Shown: positions 63,641 through 64,000 of the stretch, one piece after another
Position numbering within the stretch: position 1 is the stretch's first letter
How the letters are laid out: each line of letters begins with the position of its first letter
Assembly (NCBI RefSeq): GCF_035083965.1
Contig: NC_089732.1
Span: 749,001-813,000 of the forward strand
DNA from: Branchiostoma lanceolatum
Lineage: Eukaryota; Chordata; Leptocardii; Amphioxiformes; Branchiostomatidae
Direction: 5' to 3'
DNA length: 64,000 nucleotides
The notes under the pieces: generated by a model
What the model was told of the DNA's origin: nothing
Databases searched by the model: none
What the model saw: the letters and a program-made list of their open reading frames with translations, nothing else
Position numbers and translations under genes: made by a program

Positions 63641-63770
63641 CGATATGGCATCGACCGTTCCGATGGCATCGACCGTTCCCAATGGCATCGACCGTTCCCA
63701 ATGGCAATGACCGTTCCGAATGGCATCAACCGTTCTTAATGGCATCGACCGTTCCGAATGGCGTCGGCCG
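63630..63770. repeat. About 19-20-bp minisatellite (AATGGCATCGACCGTTCC)
   Basis: Seven units of AATGGCATCGACCGTTCCC with small changes, ending 30 bp downstream of the stop codon of the minus-strand gene, hence in its 3' UTR. Confidence 0.9.
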
Positions 63771-63798
63771 TTTGCAAGACGGAAAGGCGCGTCGCGGT

Positions 63799-64000
63799 TT
63801 AGATCAGGCTGTCGACGCTGTGCGGCGATCCGTCGATGCTGTCGGCCTCCGCGAAGCTGATGGCCTCCCTCTTCTTCTCCAGCATGTGCTTCAGCGTGAA
63901 GATCTCGGCGGAGAGGAGGGAGACCTCCTGCCGCAAGTGGCTGTTCTCCGACTGCAGGTGCGTGGAGCGTGAGGTGTGGTAGCTCACCATCATGCGCCGC
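63799..64000 (-). CDS. C-terminal exon of a probable bZIP transcription factor (partial)
   Basis: On the minus strand the frame enters from the window edge and ends at TAA 63801-63799 (about 66 residues). It shows a textbook leucine zipper with L every seventh position: LQSENSH-LRQEVSL-LSAEIFT-LKHMLEK, preceded by YHTSRSTH. After the zipper comes a short acidic/serine tail (EADSIDGSPHSVDSLI). The DNA-binding basic region would lie on the next exon outside the window, so a bZIP is inferred from the zipper alone; another parallel coiled-coil protein is possible. I cannot assign the subfamily. Confidence 0.6.
   Translation of the reverse strand, partial: RRMMVSYHTSRSTHLQSENSHLRQEVSLLSAEIFTLKHMLEKKREAISFAEADSIDGSPHSVDSLI

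Overview
The window reads as amphioxus (Branchiostoma, lancelet) genomic DNA. It has a compact chordate-type gene set with small exons and canonical GT-AG introns, a very high density of short terminal-inverted-repeat elements and minisatellites, tRNA-derived SINE fragments that resemble those described from lancelets, LRR transmembrane receptors in tandem, and intronless TRIM-NHL copies. The species is inferred from these traits; no search could be run.

Layout. 1-16.4 kb: a tandem segmental duplication of about 12.1 kb. It carries single-exon LRR transmembrane receptor genes (one whole at 9739-12228, one headless copy at 4341-5588), a 41-bp minisatellite downstream of each, and a copy of the last exon of the neighbouring muscle gene (3945-4340). 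16.0-19.3 kb (minus): a five-exon myozenin/calsarcin (FATZ)-like Z-disc gene ending in a PDZ ligand ESEDL. 19.3-24.1 kb: minisatellite, microsatellite and TIR elements, with no gene I can defend. 24.5-47.1 kb (minus): a complete 12-exon phosphoglucomutase (PGM1-like, 563 aa). Its 13-kb intron 8 holds three opposite-strand, intronless TRIM-NHL copies, of which only the third looks intact. 47.5-59.1 kb (plus): a complete 15-exon SLC38A9, the lysosomal arginine sensor/transporter of the mTORC1 pathway (573 aa), head-to-head with PGM across 418 bp. 59.1-63.8 kb: TIR elements, SINE pieces, a minisatellite of CRE palindromes and another of about 20 bp. 63.8-64.0 kb (minus): the last exon of a probable bZIP factor running off the edge.

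The most unusual signal is shared by the two neighbouring genes PGM and SLC38A9. Many exons are preceded, inside the upstream intron, by one to several tandem partial copies of their own splice acceptor plus exon start. Examples are PGM exons 5, 7 and 9 and SLC38A9 exons 7, 10, 11 and 15. One SLC38A9 exon (TM helix, 107 nt) is duplicated whole as an equal-length, equal-phase pair, which is the classical architecture of mutually exclusive alternative splicing. The LRR receptor carries a cytoplasmic array of 40-aa repeats, each with two Y-E-N motifs of the Grb2-SH2 type, suggesting a tandem phosphotyrosine scaffold.

Exon coordinates were assembled by hand from splice signals, frame continuity and remembered human protein sequences. 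No transcript or database evidence was available.
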